Part shown: in pieces, positions 25,758 through 34,055 of the stretch | How positions within the stretch are numbered: position 1 is the first letter of the stretch | How the letters are laid out: each line of letters begins with the position of its first letter | NCBI GenBank assembly: GCA_021805685.1 | Contig: JAJZET010000093.1 | Location: 1 to 64,000, forward strand | DNA length: 64,000 nt | Direction: 5' to 3' | Source of the DNA: Pseudomonadota bacterium | GTDB lineage: Bacteria; Pseudomonadota; Gammaproteobacteria; Xanthomonadales; Rhodanobacteraceae | The notes under the pieces: model-generated | The model's input: the letters and a program-made list of their open reading frames with translations, nothing else | Told to the model about the DNA's origin: nothing | Database searches by the model: none | Program-made: the position numbers and the translations under genes

Positions 25758-28667
25758 TCAACCGCAAGGCTCCGTCGCTGGCCGCCCCCGCAGGAAACCC
25801 TGCCCGAGCTCGCAGCCCATCGCCAGCAACGCGTCGCGCTGCGCCTCCGTCTCGATGCCCTCGGCGATCACCCCGATGCCCAGCGCCCGAGCCAGGGCGA
25901 GGATCGCCACCACCACCGTGTTGGCGCCGACGGCGTCGGCCGAATCCAGTTCGCGCACGAATACCTGGTCGATCTTCAGCCTGCCCAGCGGCAGCGAATG
26001 CAGATAGCTCAGCGAGGAGTAGCCCGTGCCGAAATCGTCCAGCGCGGTCTGCACCCCGGCGTCGCGCAGCCGCTCCAGGGTCTCGCGCACCAGCACCGGA
26101 TCGTCCAGCAGCGCGCCCTCGGTGAGTTCGATCAGCAGGCGCTCCGGCGGCAACCCGCTGCGCGCCAGCTGCTGCAGCAGGCGACGGTCGAAATCCGCAT
26201 GGCGCAGGTGCAGCGGCGAGACATTGATGGTCACGAAACCGGCGCCACCGTCCGGTCGCGCCATGCGTTCGCAGACCATGCCGTACATCTGCCAGTCGAT
26301 GGCCTCCAGTTGGCCGCAGTCGTGCGCCACACGCACGAAATCGCCCGGCGGCAACAGCCCGCGGCGCGGATGGTTCCAGCGCAGCAAAGCCTCGTGGCCC
26401 ACCACCTCACCGCTGTCCAGCCGAAAGATCGGCTGGTAGTACGGCGTGAACTCGCCATGCTGCAGGGCGTGCCGCAACTCGACCTCCAGCGCCAGCTCGT
26501 CCACCGCATTGCGCGCCATCGTCTCGTCGAACATCGCGTAACGGCCTCGCCCCATCTGCTTGGCGCGATAGAGCGCGATGTCGGCGTCGCGCAGCAGCGC
26601 GTCGGCCCGCTCGTGGCGCCCGGCGATCGCGATGCCCACGCTCGCCGAGGGCTCGAGTTCGCGCCCGCCGATGGATAACGACTGGCGCAGCGCGTGCAGC
26701 ACGCCCTGCGCCATGCGTTCGGCCACCACCGGCTCGACCACGGCGTCCAGCAAGATCGCGAACTCGTCGCCGGCCAGCCGCGCCACCACGTCCGGTGCGA
26801 CCACGCAGGCGCGCAGGCGGTTCGCCACGGCCTGCAGGAAAGCATCGCCGGCCAGGTGGCCCAGGCTGTCGTTGATCACCTTGAAGCGGTCCACGTCCAG
26901 GTACAGCAGCGCACAGGGCGCGCCCGCCGACAGCCGCGCCAGTCGCTCGCCCAACCGTTCGCGCAGGAAGCCACGGTTCGGCAGGCCGGTGAGTGGATCG
27001 TGCATCACCTCGTGGCGCAATTGCCGCTGGATCTGCTCGCGCTCGGCGATCTGCTCGCGCAGTTCGCGGGTGCGTTCCTCCACCCGGTGCTCCAGCTGCA
27101 GGTTGGCCTGCAGCAGTGCGGCAGCGGCGCGGCGGCGCTGGATGCTGTTGGCGATCTGCATCGCGGCGAAGCTGAGCAGCTCCTGGTCCGCGATGCCGAA
27201 ATAGGTCTCGTCGACATAGCTCTGCACGGTGACCACGCCGATGACCTTTTCGCCGGTGCGCAGCGGCACGCCCAGCCACGACGAGGACGGCGTGCCGATG
27301 ATGCTGGGCACCACCTCGCCCGCGGCCGCCAGCGCATCGAGCTGGTGCCGGTTGGCCAGCAAGGGTTTGCCGGTGCGCAGCACGTAGGCGGTCACGCCAT
27401 GCTCCATCGGCACGCCGAAGGCGCTCTGCACGCCGGCGTCGACGTAGTACGGGAAGTCCAGCCATTGCCGCTGCTCGTCAAGCAGGGCGATGTAGAAGTT
27501 CGAGGCGTCCAGCAGGCTGCCTACCTCGGCGTGCACGTGACGGTAGAACGCACCTTCGTCGATGTCCGCCGTACCCAGTTCGGCCAGCCGGAACAGTACC
27601 GACTGCAGGCGCTCCGCCCGTTGGCGCTCCTGCACTTCCTCCTGCAACTCGCGGTTGGCGGTGGCCAGCTCGCTGGTGCGCTGTTGCACCCTGCGCTCCA
27701 GTTCGTCCTTGCTCTGCTTGCGCTCCAGCGCGGTGAGCACATGCTGGGCGACGAACTCCAGCACCGCGCGATCCTCGCTGGTGTAGCCGATGCCCGGCCG
27801 GTAGCTCTGCACCACCAGCGCGCCGTGCACCCGACCGTCGCGCAGCATCGGCACGCCCAGCCAGTCCTCGCTGTCCGTGCCGATCACCTCCAGCGGCCCG
27901 CTGGTCTGTGCAGCCAGTTGCTCGGGGCTGCCCATCATCGGCCGGCCGTGCACCAGCAGGTGCCAGGTAAGCGAACCACGCATCGCCTCCAGCGACTCCT
28001 CGCGCACGATGTCGGGACCCTCGACGTCCACCGTGTCGGCGTAATAGAGGAAGCGCGTGGTGCCACGCTCGGCGTCGTGGCGGACGATGTAGAAGTTCTC
28101 CGCGTACATCAGCGTGCCGACGATGCCGTGGATGCCGCGCAGCAGCTCGTCCATGTCGCGGTCGGCGCCGGCGAGGTCGGAAATGGCGAACAGCGCGCGC
28201 TGCAGGTTTTCCGAACGCTCGAGTTGGTCATGCGAATCCCGCAATTCGCCCAGCGCGAGCAATTGCTGCAATTGCCGGCCAGCCAGCGCAAGGCAGGGCG
28301 CCAGCGCCTCGCGCAACCGCTGGCCAACCTGCGCATCCGCCGGCGTCAGCGTCAAGGCGGCGGGCACGCGCGGCGCCAGCCTTATCGCGCATTCGCGGCC
28401 GACCGAAATCGGCGCTTCACGGTCATCATCCGACGCGGACCGAAGCCAGGCTTCCATTCGCGCGTCCGGATCACCACCGGTGGCGCGGCATTCGCCACGT
28501 TCCAGCCACCATACGCGGGCGTTGCTGCATGCCGGACAGCAGCGCACCAGTTCCGCCGTCAAGGCGGCCACCGCCTGCGGCGTGGTCGCACCGATCAACC
28601 GCCCCAACCAGGCCAGTTGATCCGCCTCATTCGGAATCTCAACCTGCGGCCCGTCGAGTCGATTCAT
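25758..28667 (-). CDS. GAF-GAF-GGDEF-EAL cyclic-di-GMP signalling protein
   Basis: The product is 969 residues. Two GAF-like sensor domains (about 160-315 and 360-512), each followed by a coiled coil, precede a GGDEF domain (about 550-715) and an EAL domain (about 728-965). The GGDEF signature reads A-G-D-E-F (632-636), a variant that may or may not be active. The EAL domain is complete: G-H-E-A-L (759-761 for EAL), I-N-V-S, E-L-T-E, DDFGTGYSSL, K-I-D and A-E-G-I-E. Net phosphodiesterase activity is the best prediction. No transmembrane helix is seen. It is convergent with clp. Confidence 0.9.
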   Translation of the reverse strand: MNRLDGPQVEIPNEADQLAWLGRLIGATTPQAVAALTAELVRCCPACSNARVWWLERGECRATGGDPDARMEAWLRSASDDDREAPISVGRECAIRLAPRVPAALTLTPADAQVGQRLREALAPCLALAGRQLQQLLALGELRDSHDQLERSENLQRALFAISDLAGADRDMDELLRGIHGIVGTLMYAENFYIVRHDAERGTTRFLYYADTVDVEGPDIVREESLEAMRGSLTWHLLVHGRPMMGSPEQLAAQTSGPLEVIGTDSEDWLGVPMLRDGRVHGALVVQSYRPGIGYTSEDRAVLEFVAQHVLTALERKQSKDELERRVQQRTSELATANRELQEEVQERQRAERLQSVLFRLAELGTADIDEGAFYRHVHAEVGSLLDASNFYIALLDEQRQWLDFPYYVDAGVQSAFGVPMEHGVTAYVLRTGKPLLANRHQLDALAAAGEVVPSIIGTPSSSWLGVPLRTGEKVIGVVTVQSYVDETYFGIADQELLSFAAMQIANSIQRRRAAAALLQANLQLEHRVEERTRELREQIAEREQIQRQLRHEVMHDPLTGLPNRGFLRERLGERLARLSAGAPCALLYLDVDRFKVINDSLGHLAGDAFLQAVANRLRACVVAPDVVARLAGDEFAILLDAVVEPVVAERMAQGVLHALRQSLSIGGRELEPSASVGIAIAGRHERADALLRDADIALYRAKQMGRGRYAMFDETMARNAVDELALEVELRHALQHGEFTPYYQPIFRLDSGEVVGHEALLRWNHPRRGLLPPGDFVRVAHDCGQLEAIDWQMYGMVCERMARPDGGAGFVTINVSPLHLRHADFDRRLLQQLARSGLPPERLLIELTEGALLDDPVLVRETLERLRDAGVQTALDDFGTGYSSLSYLHSLPLGRLKIDQVFVRELDSADAVGANTVVVAILALARALGIGVIAEGIETEAQRDALLAMGCELGQGFLRGRPATEPCG

Positions 28668-28748
28668 GCGCTGACGATTCCCCCTGGGAGCGATGGTAGC
28701 GCGCCGCTACGGTGTCGCCCAGCGTGCCCCGGTGAATTCTCCGCCCAC

Positions 28749-28754
28749 TAGAAT
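28749..28754 (+). promoter_or_regulatory. Candidate -10 element of dinG
   Basis: TAGAAT lies 24 bp before the dinG start codon, in the divergent gap shared with the GGDEF-EAL gene. The -35 region is not clear. Confidence 0.35.
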
Positions 28755-28778
28755 GGCCGACTCGCCCCGGATTCCCCC

Positions 28779-30875
28779 ATGCTTGCCGACGCCACCAAGG
28801 ACGCCATCCGCGCCGCCTACGCGCGCCTGAAAGACGGCCTGCCCGGCTTCCGCCCCCGCGCATCGCAGGGAAAGATGATCGCCGAGGTGGCCAAGGCGCT
28901 GGCCAGCGAGGGTGGCGTCGCCGCGATCGAGGCGCCCACCGGCACCGGCAAGTCCATGGCCTACCTGATCGCTGGCCACGAAGTGGCGCGCGCGCAGAAG
29001 AAGAAGCTGCTGATCGCCACCGCCACCGTGGCACTGCAGGAGCAACTGGTCGAGCGCGACATCCCGCTCTACCTGCAGCTCTCCGGCCACGCCGCGAAGG
29101 TGGCATTGGCCAAGGGCCGCGGCCGCTACCTGTGCCCGCGCAACCTGGCGATGGCACGCAACAGCCTCGCCGGATCGGCGCAATCGAGCTTCGGCTTCGA
29201 CGCCGACCTCGCGCTGTGGAGCAAGCCGCCGGCGGAGCGCGACAAGCAGGCCTTGTCGAAGCTCGCGCAGGCCTATGACGAGGGCACGTGGAACGGCGAC
29301 ATGGACGCCGCGCCCGAGCCGGTGGGCGACCTGCTGCGCCCCCTGCTCACCACCAGCGCCGGTGGCTGCACCAACCGCAAGTGCGGCCAGTTCATGGTCT
29401 GCCCATTCTTCGCCGCGCGCCGCGCGGTGGACGACGCCGACATCATCGTAGCCAACCAGGACCTGGTGCTGGCCGACCTCACCATGCCTGGCGAGGACGA
29501 CCAATGGGGCGGCGTGATCCTGCCCCGTCCGGACGAGACGCTGTACGTGTTCGACGAGGCCCACCACATCCCCGGCAAGGCGATCGACCGCGGCGCCTCC
29601 GACGTGCACCTGGCTTCCACCGTGCGCCAGCTGAGCCGGCTCGGACGGCAGGTGCATGCGGCCTATTCGCTCACCGACAAGGAAAACCTCGGCAAGCTCA
29701 CGCTCGACGCCGGCGACGCGAAACTGCAGGAACTGGGCGAGGCGCTGGAAGCCCTGGAAAAGGAGATCCGTCTCGGCTGGCTGCCCGATCCTGCCGAAAG
29801 CGAACCGATGTACCGCGGTTCGCTCGGACGATTGCCGGAAGCCTGGGTGGAGCACGCGCGGATGCTCAGCGTGCAGACCAGCGAGGTACAGCGCTGGCTC
29901 GCCGCCGTGCGCCGCGCAGTGGTGGAGATGACCGATGGCGGCCCCACCCAGGACGCCTTGTCGCGCGAGCTGGGTATCGCGCTGGAACGGATCGGCAAGC
30001 AGGCCGCCTGCTGGCAGGCGTGGGCCGCGGAAGACCCCGCCAACGCACCGCCACTGGCACGCTGGGTCACGCTCACCGGGGACCAGCAACTGGTCTGCCA
30101 CGCATCGGCGGTGTCCGCTGCGGGCCTGCTGCGCAGCGTGTTGTGGGGCAACGCCAGCGGTGTGGCGCTGACCTCGGCCACGCTGAGCGCAGGCGGTAAC
30201 TTCCGCGGCTACGCCGATGCCGTGGGCCTGCCCGACGACGCGGCCACGCTCAGCCTGCCCTCGCCGTTCGATCTCGCGGCGCAAGCCCGGCTTGAGGTGC
30301 CGGCGATGGACGCCCTGCCCGACGCGCGCGAGGAGCACGCGCTGGCGATCAGCGACTGGTTGGCCGAACACCTGGACTGGAACGCCGGCAACCTGGTGCT
30401 GTTCACCTCGCGCGCCAAGCTGGACCGCGTGCTGCAGAAGCTGCCGATCGACAAGGTGCGCAAGGTGCGCGCGCAGGGCTCGCTCGGCAAGACGCAGCTG
30501 ATCGCCGAGCACGTCGCCGACGTGGCGGCCGGCAAGGGCAGCACGCTGTTCGGCCTGGCCAGCTTCGGCGAAGGCCTCGACCTGCCCGGCAAGCTGTGTG
30601 AGACGGTGGTGATCACCCAGTTGCCGTTCGCCGTGCCCACCGACCCGGTGGGCGCCACCTACGCGGAGTGGCTGGAGTCGCGCGGCCGCAATCCCTTCCT
30701 TGAGGTGAGCATCCCCGAGGCCACCCGCCTGCTCACCCAGTATTGCGGCCGCCTGATCCGCAACGAGAACGACAGCGGCCGCATCGTGCTGCTGGACCGC
30801 CGTGTGGTCACCAAGCGCTACGGCGCCGGCATGCTGCGCGCGTTGCCGCCATTCAAGCGAGTGATAGAGCGCTAG
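28779..30875 (+). CDS. dinG: ATP-dependent DNA helicase DinG
   Basis: The product is 698 residues. The Walker A is APTGTGKSM (about 52-60) and the Walker B box is DEAH at 259-262. Four cysteines, Cys119, Cys197, Cys202 and Cys208, are placed as the 4Fe-4S ligands of the XPD/DinG superfamily. The C-terminal helicase half contains GLASFGEGLDLPG and Q-Y-C-G-R-L-I-R. The enzyme unwinds DNA 5' to 3', including R-loops, as part of damage tolerance. Confidence 0.93.
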   Translation: MLADATKDAIRAAYARLKDGLPGFRPRASQGKMIAEVAKALASEGGVAAIEAPTGTGKSMAYLIAGHEVARAQKKKLLIATATVALQEQLVERDIPLYLQLSGHAAKVALAKGRGRYLCPRNLAMARNSLAGSAQSSFGFDADLALWSKPPAERDKQALSKLAQAYDEGTWNGDMDAAPEPVGDLLRPLLTTSAGGCTNRKCGQFMVCPFFAARRAVDDADIIVANQDLVLADLTMPGEDDQWGGVILPRPDETLYVFDEAHHIPGKAIDRGASDVHLASTVRQLSRLGRQVHAAYSLTDKENLGKLTLDAGDAKLQELGEALEALEKEIRLGWLPDPAESEPMYRGSLGRLPEAWVEHARMLSVQTSEVQRWLAAVRRAVVEMTDGGPTQDALSRELGIALERIGKQAACWQAWAAEDPANAPPLARWVTLTGDQQLVCHASAVSAAGLLRSVLWGNASGVALTSATLSAGGNFRGYADAVGLPDDAATLSLPSPFDLAAQARLEVPAMDALPDAREEHALAISDWLAEHLDWNAGNLVLFTSRAKLDRVLQKLPIDKVRKVRAQGSLGKTQLIAEHVADVAAGKGSTLFGLASFGEGLDLPGKLCETVVITQLPFAVPTDPVGATYAEWLESRGRNPFLEVSIPEATRLLTQYCGRLIRNENDSGRIVLLDRRVVTKRYGAGMLRALPPFKRVIER

Positions 30876-31213
30876 CCGCGACGCCCCGGCGGAGCTTGAC
30901 GCCAGCGCATTGCCGCGGCATCTCCAGGCAGACCCGGCTCACCGCTGCCAGCGCCCTGGAAACCGGCAGGCAGCCCACGACCGCGAGGCTGGTCGCACCG
31001 GCTCGCCGGTATTCGATCGACGGACTGCCGGGAGAGTACTGCCGACTCCGGATTGCCCGCTCCGCCGACGAGGGGGCGGTGATCGGCGCTGGCGAGGCAT
31101 CAATGCCAGCGCCACGCGACCGTGCGTTGAAGGTCAATATGCAGCCGCGCCGCGCCGACGCCGCAGTGTCCACGCCCTGCAGCACTGGCAGGCACTGGCG
31201 GATGCGGGGCCGC
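30876..31213. other. Intergenic region between dinG and the marR-type gene
   Basis: About 340 bp between two convergent genes. Nothing with family signatures is seen on either strand, and no clear terminator was found. Confidence 0.4.
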
Positions 31214-31678
31214 TCAGTCCTTGCGCAGGAGCGGCTCCTCGGTCGCATCCAGCGCCTGCAGGTTTTCCTTGAGCCGGCCGATGACTTCCAGCGCGTGCTT
31301 CAGCTCGTCGTACTCGATGCCCACGGTGGCCTCGCGGCGCAACTCGCACGCGATGCGTTCCATGTCGTCAACCACGTCGTGCGCCTGCGTGGTGACGTGC
31401 AGCCGCCAGGCGCGGCGATCGTTGGGGTCGGGCCGGCGCTCCACGAAACCGGCCGCCTGCAGGCGGTCGATCACCCGGCCCACCGCGATGGGCTCCATTT
31501 CCAGCGCCTCGGCCAGCTCGTTCTGGCGCAGGCCGGGCCGGTGGTAGAGCATCTTGGTGGCGCGCCACTGCGCACGGGTCAGGCCAAACTTCACCGCGCG
31601 CCGATCGAAGTGCTTGCGGAACAGCAAGGTCACGTCGTTCAGCAGGTAGCCGAAGGAAAGCTCTTCCGTTTTCGCCAT
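31214..31678 (-). CDS. MarR-family transcriptional regulator
   Basis: The product is 154 residues with a winged helix: T-R-A-Q-W-R-A-T-K-M-L-Y, the recognition helix region Q-N-E-L-A-E-A-L-E-M-E-P-I-A-V-G-R, and the wing ERRPDPNDRRAW, which is the MarR signature. The family represses efflux or catabolic genes and responds to small phenolic ligands. It is divergent from a macrodomain gene with a 44 bp gap, which may be its target, but no operator palindrome was identified. Confidence 0.9.
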   Translation of the reverse strand: MAKTEELSFGYLLNDVTLLFRKHFDRRAVKFGLTRAQWRATKMLYHRPGLRQNELAEALEMEPIAVGRVIDRLQAAGFVERRPDPNDRRAWRLHVTTQAHDVVDDMERIACELRREATVGIEYDELKHALEVIGRLKENLQALDATEEPLLRKD

Positions 31679-31722
31679 GATCGTCGCAACCTCGCCGTTA
31701 CCGGACCAAGCATAGCGCGGAC

Positions 31723-32244
31723 ATGCCTCTCGCCGTTGTCGCCGCCGACATCACCACGCTGACCGTGGACGCCATCGTCAACGCTGCCAACGAAACCCTG
31801 CTCGGCGGTGGCGGGGTCGACGGCGCCATCCATCGCGCCGCGGGTCCGGCGCTGGTGGACGCCTGCCGCGCGATTCCTCAGGTCGCGCCGGGCGTGCGCT
31901 GCCCCACCGGCGAGGCGCGCATCACACCCGGCTTCGGCCTGCCCGCGCACTGGGTGATCCATACCGTGGGGCCGGTCTGGCGGGACGGCGAACACGGCGA
32001 AGCGACCCTGCTCGCGAACTGCCATCGCAACGCGCTGCGGCTTGCACGCGAACACGGCCTCCGCCGCGTTGCGTTTCCGGCGATCAGTTGCGGCGTGTTC
32101 GGCTACCCGCCGCCGCTGGCTGCGGCCGTGGCCATCGGCACGCTGCATGCCGCGCTGACCCGGGACGGCTCGCTCGACATCCTCCTGTGCTGCCGCGGCG
32201 AGCCGATGCGTGCCGTGTTCCAGCTGGCGCTTGACCAGGCTTGA
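31723..32244 (+). CDS. Macrodomain protein, O-acetyl-ADP-ribose deacetylase-like
   Basis: The product is 173 residues, a single macrodomain. The ADP-ribose site is visible as A-I-V-N-A-A-N-E-T-L-L-G-G-G-G-V-D-G-A-I-H, followed by A-I-S-C-G-V-F-G-Y-P. This is the YmdB/MacroD pattern, whose members hydrolyse O-acetyl-ADP-ribose and remove mono-ADP-ribose from proteins. Confidence 0.9.
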   Translation: MPLAVVAADITTLTVDAIVNAANETLLGGGGVDGAIHRAAGPALVDACRAIPQVAPGVRCPTGEARITPGFGLPAHWVIHTVGPVWRDGEHGEATLLANCHRNALRLAREHGLRRVAFPAISCGVFGYPPPLAAAVAIGTLHAALTRDGSLDILLCCRGEPMRAVFQLALDQA

Positions 32245-32297
32245 TCCACGGGCACGGAGACCCGCTGCGCCGGGCCACCGCGCGCGGTCCCGGGCAG

Positions 32298-34055
32298 CTA
32301 GAGCTTGAACGGGTACAGCGGCGGCAAGCCATCGTCGTCCTTGCGCTCCTCGCTGCGCCACGCGAAGCCGCGCTGGAAGACTTCCACCAGGTCGTCGCCC
32401 GCCGTCGCCGGCGCGCCGCCGTAGCAGCGGCGCTGCAATGCGGCGATGGCCTGCCGCTGCTCCCCGTCCGCCAGCGCAGCGTCGAGTTCGCCGGCATGAC
32501 GGATCGCCGGCCGCTCGGCCTGCGCCCACGCCAGCAAGGCGCGCAACTGCGCTGATGCATCGCCGCCGCGCGCCACGGCGAGGAATGCCTGCTTCAACTG
32601 GCGCACGGAATCGCTGGCGGCGGCACCCGGCACGACGGCCGCCGGTCGACGCGGCGCACGGCGGCGCCACAGCCACCACATCAGCACGGTGAGCAGCCAC
32701 AGCAGCAGGCTGGCCAGCGCGATCCAGCGCCAGGGCGCGCCTTGTTCCCTGGCAGCGGCTGCGGGCGTCGCAGGGACAGCGGCCGCGGGCGCTGCTGCCG
32801 GCGCCGCGGCGGACGATGATGTCGCCATGCCCGCCGCCGGCAGCACGGCGATGCTGCACGCGGGAATCTCGGCGGTGCGCTCCTGCCCCGACGTCACGTC
32901 GAACCAGCGCAATGTGGTCGCGGGCAAGGTCAGCATGCCGGCCCGCTCCGGCACCACCGCGAAGCCGCGCGCGACGCTGCCCTGCAGCCACGCGCCGTCC
33001 TCGGCGGTAGCCGTCTTGGGCTGGTCGGGATACACCGTGGCGCCCTGTATCGCGGGCAGGCTGAGCTGCGGCAGCGCGTCGGCGGACAGGCCGGTGGCGC
33101 TGAGTGTCATGGTGAGGTTGATCGGCTGGCCCACCCGCACCGGCGTACCCGCATCCGGCCACCCGGTGAGCGTGAGGCTGAGCGCGCGCGCCGGCAGCCA
33201 TGCCGACTGCCCCCAGTTCGCCGGCACGGCCTGCACCTGCACCGTCTGCGCAGGAGCGCTGGCGCTGACCTGCATGCCGGCGCCGAAGAAGCTGTTGGGA
33301 TCGTTGGGGTCCAGCGCCACGCCCTGGAAACCCAGCGCGGGGATCGTCAGCGTGCCCGCGTGCTGCGGCACCAGCGCGTAGCGCCGCTCGATCACGCGGT
33401 AATCGCGGCCACCGCGCATCTGGTCGTACCGCAGGTCGTTGCCGACCTGGCGCAGCTGCACGCCACCGACCTGCGGCGCATCCAGCGTGCCGTTCGTGAT
33501 GTCGCCGCTGACGTACAGCCGGACCACATAGCTCAGCTGCTCGCCTACCCACGCCTGCCTGGGCTTGACCTCGGCCTCCATGAACACGCTCTTGCCGGAC
33601 GCCGCCGCGGTTGCCGGATTCGGTGGATCGACCTGCAACCGCAGCGGCGCGGTCTGCGCCCCGGCCACGGCGAGCGACGGGATGACGATCGTCCCTACAT
33701 GCTTCGGCCGCAGCACCACGCCGATCACCAGCTCGGCGCTGCGTTGACCGTTGATGATGCTGAGGTTGCTGCTCTGCGAACTGCCGAGGATGTCGAAGTC
33801 CTGCGTCAACGGGCCGAGGTCGGGCATCGCCGCGCTGCCGCTTCCCGCGATGTGCAGGTTCAGCGTCACTGTCTCGCCCAACTGCACGGTGCTGCGATCC
33901 AGCGTGGCCTGCACGCTGGCGGCGCTCGCCACCAGCGGCACCGCGAGGAGCAGCAGCAGGCACAGCCACGGGAGCATGCGGCCAGGAACGGCCGGCCGTC
34001 TGACCTTCACGGTCAAAGCCGGCCGCCGAAATGAAATCAGTCGTCGAAGCATCAC
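32298..34055 (-). CDS. batD: BatD-like protein, last gene of the moxR-bat operon
   Basis: The product is about 585 residues. A signal peptide (about residues 26-46) precedes a long beta-sandwich-rich region starting S-V-Q-A-T-L-D-R-S-T-V-Q-L-G-E, as in the BatD (oxygen tolerance) family. A transmembrane helix (about 450-475) is followed by a cytoplasmic tail. The start is GTG 34055 or ATG 34052, overlapping the upstream stop. Bat proteins are linked to periplasmic stress tolerance and may be assisted by the MoxR ATPase; the mechanism is unknown. Confidence 0.82.
   Translation of the reverse strand: MMLRRLISFRRPALTVKVRRPAVPGRMLPWLCLLLLLAVPLVASAASVQATLDRSTVQLGETVTLNLHIAGSGSAAMPDLGPLTQDFDILGSSQSSNLSIINGQRSAELVIGVVLRPKHVGTIVIPSLAVAGAQTAPLRLQVDPPNPATAAASGKSVFMEAEVKPRQAWVGEQLSYVVRLYVSGDITNGTLDAPQVGGVQLRQVGNDLRYDQMRGGRDYRVIERRYALVPQHAGTLTIPALGFQGVALDPNDPNSFFGAGMQVSASAPAQTVQVQAVPANWGQSAWLPARALSLTLTGWPDAGTPVRVGQPINLTMTLSATGLSADALPQLSLPAIQGATVYPDQPKTATAEDGAWLQGSVARGFAVVPERAGMLTLPATTLRWFDVTSGQERTAEIPACSIAVLPAAGMATSSSAAAPAAAPAAAVPATPAAAAREQGAPWRWIALASLLLWLLTVLMWWLWRRRAPRRPAAVVPGAAASDSVRQLKQAFLAVARGGDASAQLRALLAWAQAERPAIRHAGELDAALADGEQRQAIAALQRRCYGGAPATAGDDLVEVFQRGFAWRSEERKDDDGLPPLYPFKL

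Noticed and set aside
30853-31248. Minus-strand frame between dinG and the marR gene
   Set aside because: It overlaps both real genes and has shadow-like composition.
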